Shown: one piece after another, positions 1-11,879 of the stretch
Layout: the number at the start of each line of letters is the position of its first letter
Position numbering within the stretch: position 1 is the first letter of the stretch
NCBI GenBank assembly: GCA_951217055.1
Contig: OX578276.1
Coordinates: forward strand, 66,577,144-66,641,143
DNA: 64,000 nt
Source: Gerris lacustris
Taxonomy: Eukaryota; Arthropoda; Insecta; Hemiptera; Gerridae
Direction of reading: 5' to 3'
Position numbers and translations under genes: made by a program
Notes under the pieces: generated by a model
Database searches by the model: none
What the model was told of the DNA's origin: nothing
What the model saw: the letters and a program-made list of their open reading frames with translations, nothing else

Positions 1-544
1 AGTCTTACTTTGAGAAGAAAACTTAGGAGTAGAAAGAGTATAGTTTTTAGACTCACGAGTAATTTAGCTCTCTAGCTTATTTACTCGTTTTTGAGTTAGA
101 TTAAATTTAGGTTTTCATATTCCTTTGAAGTAAAAGATTCAACAATCGATTCGGATGATAATTCCAGAATCTGACACTGTGGTTTTGAATAAAGATTACC
201 AGTTCTTCTAGCGAAAGACAATCACAATCGATAAAGTCCTTTTCGAAAAGTTGTCTTGTTTGTGTATCAAGACATGTTATAGATCGACTGGATAAAATTC
301 AGCCATATTAGGGATTTCTAGTCTCTTTAATGCAGCGACAACAGAAAGAAAAAAAAATCGGGTAAGGGTACCTCGGAACAGATGTAAACGAACTTTGACG
401 TCATAAAAATTATCGCATTAATAAATTATTATATTCGCTTATAACTCTTAAACTAATTAATGGAATTTCATCGTTTTTTTTTATATTTGTTCCTTAATAT
501 TTTCCGTGTGCTATTTGTCAAAAACGTATTTATACTTTCAGTAT

Positions 545-1003
545 TATTAACCGTCAAAGTTTCAAAATGCAAAAATTGATAACTTCAAAATGGCGGCCAA
601 TATCAAAAGAAATTAGGTGGGCTTGTTTGTCATACAGAGAGGTACATTCGTGCCAAATTTCAACTCGATCAGGAACATTTTTTTAAATATTTGCTGACTC
701 AGGAAACTGGGTTCAAGATGGCGGAAAAAGTTGATTTTATCGGACGGCACCACTACAGGTAAGGACTGATTTTTCTGCCAAGTTTCAACTCTCTAGGTTA
801 AATACCTTGGACGCTACGATGATAACATGCACACATACGTACATACACACATACATACAGACGTCATGCTGAAAACCACTCAGGAGGTCTTAAAAACACC
901 CAAAACGTATAATTCGTTGAAACCCTAAAACAAATTTTTGGGTGAAAACAATACTTTTCCTATATACCTTCGGAGAAGGTGAGGAAAAGTACAAATATAT
1001 TCT
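545..1003. repeat. Unclassified interspersed repeat with ACATAC-type simple repeat
   Basis: This stretch reads like an old interspersed repeat. Phrases such as 'aaaatggcggcc' and 'caagatggcgg' recur, and a short purine/pyrimidine microsatellite made of variants of 'acatac' lies at about 827-862. It ends near 'ggagaaggtgaggaaaag', where the BEL/Pao gag fossil begins. No coding potential is visible. The family cannot be named from this copy alone. Confidence 0.3.
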
Positions 1004-1009
1004 AGTGAG

Positions 1010-1732
1010 CCCTTCTTAAGAGGTGTAAAATCTAAAATATGTCTTAGATAAGTGGACGCTAGCAAATGTTTATTGTTGTATGCCTTGTTTAAAGCTCTCC
1101 AGGCAGCATGATAATTTGTAGCTGTAATAGACAGTTTAGATATGACAGCTAGAGCAGCACCGCTAAGAGAAGATGCGAGATAATGGAATTTATCTATATC
1201 TGGAATGTTAATATATTGGTATATCGTGTACCAATGAGATAAAAAGATCTCTAAAATATGGCCACTCGACTAAGTTTCCAGGAAGTTTAGGAAGAGTCAA
1301 ACGAGGAAGATGAGCTCTAGTAGTATTAGTAAAAGTTGTACTATTATTAGAATTAGAGGGTGGATGGGTAGGTTTGGCCGATACCACGTGTTCCTCATAA
1401 TTCGTATTCGCTTCATTGAAGTAGCGCGTTTAATAGTACCAAATACATTTTTATCGGCTTGATCTGGGTAATTTTTATCACCTATTATAGCATAATGGTC
1501 AAGCAATTCATCCCAGTATCGTTGAGAGTTCTCGAACAAAATATTTTATGCTACGGATTTCACCTCGGAAAGGAAAAAGTTGAGTTGGATCTGCTGCTGC
1601 TTGTCTACCTATTTCGACGATAGCCTTAAGTTCAGATCCAGTTCAATTTAATTTTCTTCGAAATAATGATTCTTTAGGTTCTAGAGAGACAGCACTATCG
1701 CTAGAAACCTTTGACTTCTGAGGAGTAGACAT
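1010..1732 (-). pseudogene. BEL/Pao-type LTR retrotransposon gag fossil
   Basis: Read on the minus strand from an ATG at 1732, the frames give an N-terminus starting MSTPQKSK, then (with frame changes) a segment reading LPKLPGNLVEWPYFRDLF, and then pieces resembling 'FHYL..SLSGAALAVI'. The order 'LP.L.LPKF.GN...W..F.DLF..LV...' followed by 'K..YL...L.G.A...I' is the conserved core of BEL/Pao Gag, the capsid polyprotein of that LTR retrotransposon clade. Several stops and frameshifts break the frame, for example just after the first 40 or so codons and near 1490. The open part is an 80-codon stretch at 1297-1539. No protease, RT or LTR is visible nearby, so this is a truncated, dead copy. The family call is fairly secure from the core motif; the exact 3' limit is approximate. 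Confidence 0.6.
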
Positions 1733-1899
1733 TATGAAACTTAAGAAAATAATAAAAGATACTAAAAGATACTAAAATAAAGACAATTTTGTAAAGTAAT
1801 AAAAAAGACTAAAATCATAAAAATTAAGAAAACTTCGTAAAGTAACCAGGACAATACCTTACAATAATTATCTAAAATGGTTAAAATTAAGTAAAAAAT

Positions 1900-1965
1900 A
1901 GACTGCCAATTTATGTGGCACATAGCTTCCTCGCATCCAATCACGTACTTTATTGAATTTATACT
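1900..1965. repeat. Short interspersed repeat sharing 'tgtggcacatagcttcctcgc'-type text
   Basis: The text around 'cacatagcttcctcgcatcc' recurs almost identically at 26021-26080, and degraded forms occur near 14105 and 47667. It is a dispersed repeat segment of unknown class, probably part of the same larger family as the GCTTCCG-hairpin repeat that follows at 2010. Confidence 0.4.
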
Positions 1966-2009
1966 TTTGAAAGCCATTATTGTATAATTTGTTTAATTGT
2001 TTCCTCCAT

Positions 2010-2175
2010 TTTGCTTTCGAGCTTACCGAAGGTAACGGAAGCAACACTTCCGATTTTAATTAAATTTGAATGGCAGGTTATAAAATGCTCATTGTTGGTC
2101 CCATATAAGTTTCAACCTTCTGCGCTCATTTGTTTCTCTTCCACATGCGCACAAACATACATTTATTTACACCTA
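2010..2175 (+). repeat. GCTTCCG-hairpin repeat family, copy 1
   Basis: The segment opens with a compact inverted repeat, a variant of 'gcttccg...ttacc gaa ggtaa..cggaagc', at about 2020-2043. The same capped end is found at 15324, 26525 (minus), 40124, 49277 (minus) and 62110. Downstream text ('...tataaaatgctcattgttggtcccatataa') is diverged. It is a dispersed family whose end folds into a hairpin; the class is unknown. Confidence 0.5.
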
Positions 2176-2454
2176 TAGCTTCAAAATTACTTATCTGATT
2201 TGTGTGAAACTTTTATAGTTTATTGAAAGTAATCCGTAAATGGCCCTAGATTAATTTGAACAGTCGGCACTCTTTAACTTTTGGAATCTAAGAAAGATTG
2301 TCACGTTCGACTGATGGGCACGGGTACAAAGAAGAAATACTAAAATTTAATGGGCTCGTCTTTATGAAAGAAGTGAATGGAAGTGTTTCATTCATGGATA
2401 AATTCTAGAACAATCGTTATTATGCAGGATACATGCTAGAGGACTGAGGACTGT

Positions 2455-2751
2455 TTAGGAGTATTTGCTCAAAGTGTAAGTTGACATTTCAACAAGTTGA
2501 AAAGTCCGTTCAGACCCTGCTACATATATGAGAAGCTTTAATGAACCTCCGATAAACACAGAGTTCTCTGGACCAATCAGTTCACGACCAAGAGTTTCTA
2601 TTCTAACTGGTAACCACGCCAAAGGTTTAACTTGTAACTTGGAGAACGGTTCATGTATTTGATTGTAAACGGAGGCTTTTGGAAAGTTGAGAGGCCAACA
2701 GAACTCGGTTAGAAATGTTCGGTTTTCTCTTATTATGGAGTCACGTGTCAA
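2455..2751 (-). CDS. Hypothetical 98-codon ORF, doubtful
   Basis: An open frame on the minus strand with slightly higher GC than its surroundings. The product has no membrane segment, signal peptide or motif that I recognise; the middle reads PVRIETLGRELIGPENSV. There are no obvious splice signals at its ends and no neighbouring exon. It could be a remnant of a transposon or a decayed gene, or a chance ORF. Listed because the amino-acid composition is less AT-driven than in most chance ORFs here. Confidence 0.12.
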   Translation of the reverse strand: MTRDSIIRENRTFLTEFCWPLNFPKASVYNQIHEPFSKLQVKPLAWLPVRIETLGRELIGPENSVFIGGSLKLLIYVAGSERTFQLVEMSTYTLSKYS

Positions 2752-3189
2752 CTCCTCTGTTAACTCAAGGTAAATGCCAGTTATTTAGCATCGTGTACGT
2801 GTGTGCATTACTGTTAACGACACTTAAATATACAAATTACGTATAGGCTAGTAATTCAAAACTATAAGTAAGAATAAAGTACCTTAATTCGCAGTGAATA
2901 ACGGTACAATAAAATACCTGGAATATCTATAAAATACATTTTCTATCGACAGGGTTTACGTAAGGCGGAGACCCCTAAGCTAGATGATGGTAAGTAGATA
3001 TTTATTTTAGAACCATTATGTGCAAATGCGAAAATGTTTTATTATTGCTCAATAGTTTCTAATTTAATAACGTCAATAATTGTTCCAGAAATTACCCGTG
3101 GCTGATTCTCATAAATAAAAGTCAAATTTGTAGTAAAACGTAAAAATATATTATATATATTTTAAATTATTAGTTAAATCAATCAATCA

Positions 3190-3343
3190 ATGGTCAAACC
3201 ACATAAATATATTTGGCCTCTCTATTATGATATTGGATACCGAATGCTTATAAATTTTTGTTTCAATAACTCAGTATCCAATATTTTATTAATAGAGGCA
3301 AAATAAAAAGTCTTTAAAATAATTGCTGTTGGGGTTTGACCAT
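3190..3343. mobile_element. 154-bp MITE with TGGTCAAACC-type inverted repeats
   Basis: The left end reads 'atggtcaaacc' and the right end its reverse complement 'ggtttgaccat'. Inside, 'cctctctattatgatattgg' on the left mirrors 'ccaatattttattaatagagg' on the right, so the whole unit folds on itself. There is no coding capacity. Superfamily is uncertain because no clear target-site duplication is seen. Confidence 0.6.
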
Positions 3344-6300
3344 AAACTTATAATGATCAAAAAATATTGTTTACTATACATTTAAACTACATTGATAGTC
3401 ATTGAGATAAACAAAGCGTTATATGTATAAACATTCAAGTCTATGAGGGAGTGAGTCCTAGTGAAAAATAAAACAAAAAACACTCCATGTTTTGGTTGTA
3501 GAACAACTAAGTGTTTTTTTATTTAATGCTCCATATTATGTTTTGAACTTAGTTCAACTTTAAAAAAAGCACCGTATAATATGTTCCTGCACTTTTAAAT
3601 AAATAATGAGAACTCCTGTTTGAATCTAATGATTTCGGGTTACTTACTGACCCAGGAATAACTAATATTACCATGTTCAACATTCTGAAACGTCGCAGCG
3701 CTCCTACCTTATATTATTGTGTTTTATTTTTCTTCGGGACTCTTTCATGATGTATTTTTCACATTCAGGGCACCAAATCTTATAATGCGGCCTTTTCTTG
3801 CTCAATAAATGTGCTCCCTACCCTTACTTAAGTGTTGTTCCAGCTTAAACACATACTTAATGGGATTTTGTGATGTGTCTTAAGAAACTTCCTCTCTACT
3901 AAAGTAACTTAATCCGATATCCCCTCCTTTTAGTTTGCCATCTTTACTTAAAAATAATCGTCACTCAGAATTTAAAAGCTAGGGCTATGACTTAACTTCA
4001 TAATTAATAATTATTTATATTAATTTTACATGATACATAATTGATTCGACATAATTTGATAGGATTTATGATACGAATAGTTTAAATTCGAAACTCCTCC
4101 AGATTATAATAAATCATAGTGGAATTGCATTTCTGTTAAAAGCTTGTAGAGCTAGGTGAATTGACCTAGTTGGCAGAGTTCCTGTACTATTTGCCCTCCT
4201 GGAAATTTTAAATGTATATTGTTGAAGAAGTAAATGTGCCCCGCCCTGTTTCTCATATAAGGATCGAACACAGTGGCAAAGAGGTCCTAGGAAAAACAGC
4301 GCTGGTTTATTCTGGAAGCCGGGTTTCTATCAAATATTCAGTTGTTTCAAATCCTGAGCTGGAGACGGAATGGAGCCCCAGGACCGTTTGTAAAACCACG
4401 TCCTCTGTCTAAATCCTGTTACAGCTTTAAATCTAGAACTGCTTAGATATAAATTGCCCTTAGTTGACGTAAATATAAGGATAACCTGGTCTGATCTTAT
4501 CTAAGCTTTCATAAAATGCAGCTTACCAAAATCTGCGCCGAGTCCAACTTTTTCCCTTTTCCTATTTCTGTTACTTAACTTATCTTAAATCGATTGATTA
4601 ATTTGCGTTTTCACCAAATATCTTACTTGGGTTTGTGTGCAGAATGCACCGTTTCAAATATAAAGTTAAAAACAATATTATTTCATGAAAATCTTTATAA
4701 ATCAACACATTTTTGAGAATATAAAAAAGTATATATGTCATCCTTTATTATAATATGATTAATATTTATAGTTGTCAAATTTTGTTTTATTTTTATCCTG
4801 GTACCGATATTTTTACTCCGATACTTTTAGTATCTTGTTTGGTCCATTTTTACTTTTGATTCCTTGAAATTATTTTGTTCTGGTTGCTATGACACAATAT
4901 ATGTGTTGGCAACGAAGCGTAGCTGTAGATTACATTGATATTGGTGTAGCCATTACGTATTGATTTCTGTTTTAATAATACATGCCATTTGCATGAGTGA
5001 ACATGCCTTGTCAACACCTCCCTTCTCCTCACATCTAAGAAAAAAAGGGTCTTCGAATAAAATAGAACTGGTAAAATACGGACCAGTTTAATGTAAAATG
5101 TGTTTTATATTTATGACAAATTGTAGGTCTATTCTTAGTAAATAAAACAAACTAAATTTTATACTACTAGGGGGCTCTGTTATTTTGTCTATTTACTATG
5201 TTAACCACGGACCGTTTTAAAAGTTTAAAGTCCGCTTTAATAGTTTTTGCACTTAATTAAAATAAAGATGTTACCTTGGAACATAAATATCCACTTAAAA
5301 CTGGGGACCGTGCGCCCATGGCACTCGAAAGGAAGAGCGTTTTTTTTTTTTTTTTTTTTTTTTATATGTGCTCGAAAAATGAAGAAACAATTCCATTTGT
5401 AGGTAGGTACACTATTAAAAGTATGATAATTAGGGTTTAGTTATCCAATATAAATATAAAGCCAAAGGTTTATTTATTTATTAAGGTTATTTATTTAATA
5501 AATATAACAGAAACAAAGAGAATTAATTTTTCTTCCTATAAATTCATTTTCATCGACGATTCCATCATAATCTAGTTCATCAAATTTATATCCAGCATAC
5601 CCTCAAGAGAATCACCACCAAGTATGTCATCAATTTCCGTAAGAATTACGTGTAACATATAAGCAGTCACAACCTCACGCCATACAATATTTATGGTACG
5701 GCGAACATTTTTTATTTGTTACCAACAAAAATAATAGTTTGTTTTGAATTGATGGACTTCAAATATAGATATAATAACTTATCTAGATTGTGACAGAGAC
5801 TTTTATTATAACTAAACGTTATGATTATTAAGATTAAATTTTTGATTTGCTACCGATAAAAGTAAAGGTTTGTTTTGATTTGATGGTCTTTAAATAGATC
5901 TAATAACTACTTATCAAAATAGTAGCCGACAATTTTATTAACATTATATTTTTGATTTGTTGTGTATTGAAAGCTGTCACTTTTTGATTAAGGCATGTAA
6001 ACAAACAATGAGCTATATTTATTACACTGAGCCAACTTTCCCGTGTTTTGTTTATTGCCTCAGGAATGACGTCACGGTTCCCCTTAACATTCCGCTCAAC
6101 ACCGTCTTTTTACTATGAGAACCCCCCCCCCTTTCTCCCTCCGGCCTAACCCCCCTTATCTCCTATCTCACTCTTACAAACAGTTTAGTATATATCACTC
6201 TCACTAAACTTTTTCAGTGGCGTAACTACCGTGGAGCAGTTGGAGCAATTTGCTCCAGGCGCCGGCTTAGAAAGGGCACTACGCCGAGAGAAAGGAAATC

Positions 6301-6412
6301 TGATCAGTGGCTGAACTAAGAAAATGCCTAATATCTAATAAACTAAATGAGAAAGAGAAATTGGGCTAAGGACCAATTTTAAAGAGCATAATAAAGCCTT
6401 TCAGAATCACTC
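3344..6412. other. AT-rich intergenic DNA, no supported gene
   Basis: No coding region is supported here. A 66-codon ORF at 4212-4412 (+) has near-normal codon variety (contains KEVLGKTALVYSGSRVSIKY) but no recognisable motif or splice context. A poly-T run lies at 5340-5363. A motif 'cagtggcgtaacta' at about 6216 resembles a hAT transposon terminus, but the partner end is not clear. A C-run is at 6122-6131. Confidence 0.4.
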
Positions 6413-7795
6413 ATTTATTTCCAAATTACCAGCTGCTAAGTATCTTTTTAAGTTCTGTTACATTTGATAATTTCGATTTTTTAAATTCGCCCATGAAATT
6501 CCTGAGCTTATTTATTACTCTTAATTGAGGGATGTTAGAAGTGTGCCAACTCCAGGAAAAACTTCTGCTTTGCTGAATTGTATAATTAAAGTTTTAGATC
6601 AACTGACTAGTTTTTGAATTATGGTGGATGAATGCTACCAGACGTGAAGTTTTTCGGTCAGGGTCTCAACCAATTCTTGTAAAAATGCAAAAAAGGTTAC
6701 CCCGAACGAAACCACAACTCTTCGGGTTCTTATAGGAAATTTGACGCTGAACCAAAAAGTTTGTATAAACATGGATGGGGAACAGCTTCGTTTTCGTGAC
6801 ATTCGCAAATAACAAAAAAAACATCACGTCTGGGCGTTTATCCCTACAATTCTCAAATACTACGCTATTTACCATACTACTCATTGAAGCAAATCTTGTA
6901 GAGAGTCGAATTACACTAATATTAGGTCTCTCAATCAAAATCTTTTAAAATTGAGCGTTGATTGAGATCACCTTAATGGACTGACTGATAAAGTAACAGG
7001 GACGTAGAATTTTTAAAATTCGCTAAAAGTCAGGGACTTGTTGTACTGAGCAGAGATTGATATCAGTCAACAAAAAGTTTTTTCTCTACAAGATTTGCAT
7101 CAAGGAGTATTATGGTAAAGAGCGTAGTATTTGAGAATTGTATACGGATAAATACCCAAAAGTGATGTTTTTTTAAATGTTATTTGCTAATATCTCGAAA
7201 ACAAAGCTGTTTCGCATCCATGTGTATAGAAACTTTTTTGTTCAACGTCAAATTACCTATAAGAACCCGAAGGGTTGTAGTTTCGTAGGGGGAAACCTTT
7301 TTTGCATTATTACAAGAATTGGTTGTGATCCTGACCGAAAAACTAGTCCGTTGATCTTAAGCTTCATTTATACCATTTGTAAGCTTATAAAAAACAGAAT
7401 TTTTGGTCATGGACACCTTCCTGGGGCCCGCTCTTTTTTCGGTCCCCCCCCCCCCAAAAAACCGTTTTTTCGGCATAACTCGAATACGGTCGACCGCAGA
7501 GGTCCGACGCAAAGGACCTTTTTTGTAGGTCTCGCGAAAAGGGAAAAAATAGTTTTTTTTTTCGTTTTTTATTAAAGGGAATAGGAAAAAAGATACACGC
7601 CCCCGAAAAAGCCCCTAAAACGGACGTCTAAGAGCGAGCCCCCGGAAGGTGTCCATAACCGAATCGCCACAATTCTAACATCCCTCAATTAAGTGTAATA
7701 ATTAAGCTCAGGAATTTCATGGGTGAATTTAAAAAATCGAAATTTTCAAATGTAACAGAACTTAAAAGATGCTTAGCAGCTGGGCAAATGCTTAC
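6413..7795. mobile_element. Foldback element 1 (about 1.4 kb, inverted arms)
   Basis: Two arms are inverted copies of each other. On the left, 'cagctgctaagtatc' (about 6430), 'cccatgaaattcctgagctt' and 'ttgagggatgtta' (about 6490-6540) are mirrored on the right by 'taacatccctcaatt', 'aagctcaggaatttcatggg' and 'gatgcttagcagctg' (about 7675-7785). A second pair matches 6660-6905 with 7083-7335 around phrases such as 'acccgaagggttgtagttt'. A short spacer of about 180 bp separates the arms. About 300 bp near 7355-7670, with C and A runs, is unmatched and may be an insertion in the right arm. Arms are diverged, so this is an old element. Similar peptides from both arms arise from the inverted duplication and are not genes. 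Confidence 0.7.
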
Positions 7796-8624
7796 TCGAC
7801 ATTTTTGTTGCATTTGACCCATAGAATCCACTAATTTCTTCATAAAATTTTATCGTGGGTCACCCTGTTCTTATGCAAAACATTTATTAAAGTAAAAACT
7901 AAGAAGAAGAAAGTAAAACTAATAATTAGCAAGTATTAAATAATATTAGTAAAAATAATAAAACTAGAAAAATATCAAATCTGAGTAATGAACGAGAGAT
8001 TAATCACAACCTTCTCAACTCTGATTTAAACACTTATTTGTGGTATTCCCGAAAAAATTGTTTCTTAAGAATAATTTTGATTACAGAGAGATATGTCAAT
8101 ATTTTTTTCATCATGGGTTACTACATTTTTTTGCTACTACTTTTTTGAAGTTTTCACACTTAATTTTTCCAAGATGGCGGCCAAATATGATGGGAGATTA
8201 AAAAAAGTTTTTAGTCACCATGACATGTTATACATTAATTAAACGTCTTGAAGTGTAGAAAAAGAATATGCAACTTGTTAATGAGAGTTTATTCTTAAGA
8301 GGATGTTAGTTAAGGAACAGTCCTGTTCCCTACCTACCTGGCCTACTCAATTTAAAATGTTATAAAATAAATCACTTCACTACTCAAAAACTTCTGCTTG
8401 TATCAGGTCGAATTTTAATTGTACTTTAGACAGACGATGTGTATGAAGTTTTATTAAAATCGTTACGTTAGAACGTAAGATGTCGGTAAGAACTTTTTAG
8501 TTCTCAATTTTTAAACGTTTAGGTCCGCCTTAATAAGTTTAGTGATCTTTATCAGTTCATAGAGGTTTCGGTGTTTGTTTTACTAAAAAAAAAATTATTT
8601 ACAAAAGTTGTTGGTCTCATTGAA

Positions 8625-8910
8625 TAGATAAAGTTAGAGTTTTTCCCGTCCTAAAATTCCACTTTCACCTTTAAAAACTTACGTTCCATGCGAGCGTTGC
8701 GCGCAAACGTTTGGGCGAATAACCAATACCCAGGACGAGTTCCTCGGAAAAGTCGAACTCGTCCTGGGCATTGGTTTTATAGCCTGGCATAGTGTGTACA
8801 AAGTTTCAACTAAACTTTTACACAAGTTATCGTCGTCGGTCGATTTCGTGACGTTGGGTTTGGTGACTGTTGATTTGGTGACGGTCGTTTTATTAGGATT
8901 CACTCCCGGG
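8625..8910. repeat. Dispersed repeat family B, copy 1
   Basis: The text from 'gaatagataaagttagag' through 'ttttcccgtcctaaaattcc' to 'cgagcgttgc' and 'gtcctgggcattggt' is shared with 25285-25490 and 26180-26480. In those copies it is linked to the GCTTCCG hairpin, so families B and the hairpin repeat are probably two parts of one element. This copy has a unique internal hairpin at 8721-8776. Confidence 0.55.
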
Positions 8911-8995
8911 CTCCAAACTTCGGTCCAAAAAAAAGGTTTGAAAAAGTTTTTCGTTTTATGGCAGTCATTTTAAAAATCATTTCTTAATATGTATA

Positions 8996-9871
8996 GGGGA
9001 GACCGTGACTGGTTGTTACACTTTTTTATTTTTTCATTTGGCCAACCCATAAATTTTCTGAAAGTAATTTAAAGTTAGTTCTTTAAAACCAACTGTTGGT
9101 TACCTCAATTATTTTTTTCAGCTCACAATATTCAAATCTCTTATTGTAAGAACTTAAATCTATGATAACTTAAATTGTAACAACCTTCCCCGGTATATGG
9201 TAAGTTGTTACAGGTATTGGGGTAAGTTCTTACAGTTTTATTGATGTAGGAACTTGCGTGATGAGAGTTGTTAGAAATTATTTATGGGCGATCCAAATGT
9301 CTTGAATTTATCAAGTACCTCATTCGAACACCTTTTTATGCATTTTAGATTGAAGAAATATGATTTCAAGAACTTCAATTACATCAGGTTTCTTTGGTTA
9401 GAAAAATTAAACATCAAGTTAAACAATTTGAAGACAAGAAGTACAACAACAAGAAGTAGGTTGATAGGCAGGTTGATACAGTGTAACAACTTACCCCGTA
9501 ACAACCAGCCCCATACTGCCATTTTGGACGCAATCGAGTAAAGCGTCTACTCACATAAGTTTAAAAGATCTTATAAACCGTGATGATTAAGCTTAATTAA
9601 CATTGTTTTCAATCTAATATTTACTAAAGCTACATTTAAAAAAATGAAGACTGCAGAACATATTTTATAGCACCTATTTTGTTTTACTTGTAGGGGCTTA
9701 AAACATAAATCAGTACATATCTATAGAATAAACGGACCTGTCCTCAATCTGATAACGGAAGAACATGTCCTTGATAGTCTGAGGTATGGATTGTAGACCT
9801 CTTCCCCTCAGTTCAATTTAAATTCAATATGTAACAACCTACCCGATGTAACAACCAGCACCGGTCTCCCC
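8996..9871. mobile_element. 876-bp non-autonomous element with TA duplication
   Basis: The termini are inverted: left 'ggggagaccgtgactggttg', right 'caaccagcaccggtctcccc'. Each side is flanked by TA, the target duplication used by Tc1/mariner-like elements. The phrase 'gtaacaac' recurs several times inside on both strands. An 85-codon ORF at 9284-9541 (+) has no transposase motif that I can see. It is probably a non-autonomous (MITE-like) element. Superfamily assignment from a two-base duplication is tentative. Confidence 0.65.
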
Positions 9872-9873
9872 TA

Positions 9874-11394
9874 CTTTCTGTCTCTGCACTTAAAGAATTT
9901 TATTACGATATAGAACATGCCATATAAGTTTAAACATTTTTTTTCAACACCCTTATTTCAGCCATATTTTATTCAAAATGCCAGCAAAATAATAAAATGT
10001 TTTAATAATAGTTACATATAGACAGGTTAATGCCCTGATTTTCAAAGATTTAAGACAAATTCCACATCGAGAATTGGATAAGTGAAAACAGGAATTAGAG
10101 GAAGTAATTAATCCGTATTTTATTTGCTGTTTCTCATAATCTGGAAGATAAGGAAATAGTGTAATAATCACTCAAGTGTGAGCAATTCATAATCCTGGTG
10201 AGAATTTCGCTCGCTTTATGTTATGTTCTGTTTTTTCTCACAAGTTCAATTTAAAATGTTCCTTTCTTATTTAAATACATTTAATTTCTATCGAATATGT
10301 TTTGCATTATAATCTAACATATGTAATTATAACTGTCTAATCTTTTCACTAGTAATAATCGTGTAAATAGGAATAATTAAATTTTTGTTATGCGATTTCT
10401 TTAAATGACCCCTTCAATATATCATAAATTGGTTCATCTACGGCATTATCGATAAAATATTTTTTTACTGAACGTAATGCCTATGGTCGTACATATGCTA
10501 GTAATAGTTATTTCTGTTGTTTTTTTTGGCCAGATCTAAAGAGCTGTGACTGACGTCCCACCTAATTCCTTGACCCTACTCATTCTTTTAAAATTATTTA
10601 AGAAATCATCCCAATTATATTTGCCTTGAACAAATTCATGGAATGTGAATTTTGCCATTCTTAATACCTAGCCATGATGTGTTTTTTGCCACTCCCTCTT
10701 CGCTGTGGTCTTCTCTTCGGCTTCTTCGTGACATTAAAATTAAATTATTTAATTAATACTAATGACTTAACTGATGGCATTGTTTTTTATAATATTACAG
10801 ATTTTTGGTGAAGGTGACTTAGAAATTCACCACACAGGATTTTCATTCAGCAAATTATAATAAACTATTAGTTATAATGTCTATAAATTAAATAAATCAC
10901 CCTACTTTTGCAAGCAATAAGTTGCATGTTAAGATTAGAACCATATTTAAACTGTCGACTGTCGATTACTACTAATTTTTTAGTCCTACGACGAAAAAGC
11001 ACTATGACATCAGGCTGATCAAGCCAAGGGGCTGCTGATCAACACTTTTTTTTAGAGTTCCTTTGACCTAAAGTTCTTTGGGCTAAGAAACATCTTACCT
11101 GTGTTTAGAAGTGATTATATTTCTTAGTTTAATTAACAGTTAAGGCAATGATCTTTTATTATTTAATAACAATCAGAAGGTGAGCAGTCCTAGAGGCTAT
11201 ATGGGCTACTGAATATATATTTTCGGATTCCAAGAGAAACGAATTTGTTTCTCCTTCTCACAAATGTTCAATTATATTTAATTGCAAAGTGAATGATCCT
11301 TCTTTCTTGTATTACCTTTACTTAAGTGTCAACAAGATAAACTCGGTGCATGTATTTGAAGAAAATAAATTAAGAAAACAACAACCAGAAAATG
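9874..11394. other. AT-rich intergenic DNA, nothing identified
   Basis: I see no gene or defined repeat in this stretch. A 72-codon minus-strand ORF at 9953-10171 has no recognisable feature and reads as chance. Confidence 0.4.
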
Positions 11395-11700
11395 CTATTT
11401 ATACTTCGAGATAATTTTTTTAAATGAATTATTTATTATTTTACCCGGGCTAACTGTATTATATTGATGAAGATTTGAATTTAATTGGGAAGGTGTGAAA
11501 GAGGTGATATTGCGGTGAAGAAATCCTTCTGAGGGAGGTTTAGAGGTTCTTGAAGAGGTTGTTAGTAAGGATGTGGGGCGGGTATTATTTTGAAGTAGCG
11601 TGTTAAAAAGGATCTTAGGTTTAGTTCGAGACGTGACCGCTAGATAGAAGGAGAATAGCCGTGGCCCCAGTGTATCGCCCTGCCGTTGCCCCTTCAACTA
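11395..11700 (-). pseudogene. Possible non-LTR reverse transcriptase fragment
   Basis: The minus-strand frame reads QRQGDTLGPRLFSFYL near its start, which resembles the RT motif-B neighbourhood of Jockey-type elements (consensus 'G.PQGS.LGP.LF..Y'). The motif is imperfect, and the following residues (for example SLLTTSSRTSKPPSEGF) are low-complexity. The rest of RT is missing, so at best it is a short fossil. GC is higher than in its flanks, which supports a retroelement origin. Confidence 0.25.
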
Positions 11701-11879
11701 AACCCTCTCAGTTTTACCGGGATCATGAGAGGAGAACCGTCGCCACTCCCTCGTTTCACCGCCTACCAACCTGTACACACTCATCCATTCTACACTTAAC
11801 TTCTAAAAGTCCAGTGTCTCGAACATACTACCTTATAAATTTATCTTTATAGCAGAAGCAAACAAATCTACAAACCAAA

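Noticed and set aside
6666..7575. Two ORFs with similar peptides on opposite strands (90 and 132 codons)
   Set aside because: They lie in the inverted arms of foldback element 1, so similarity arises from the inverted duplication. No family motif is present and one runs into a low-complexity C- and A-rich stretch.
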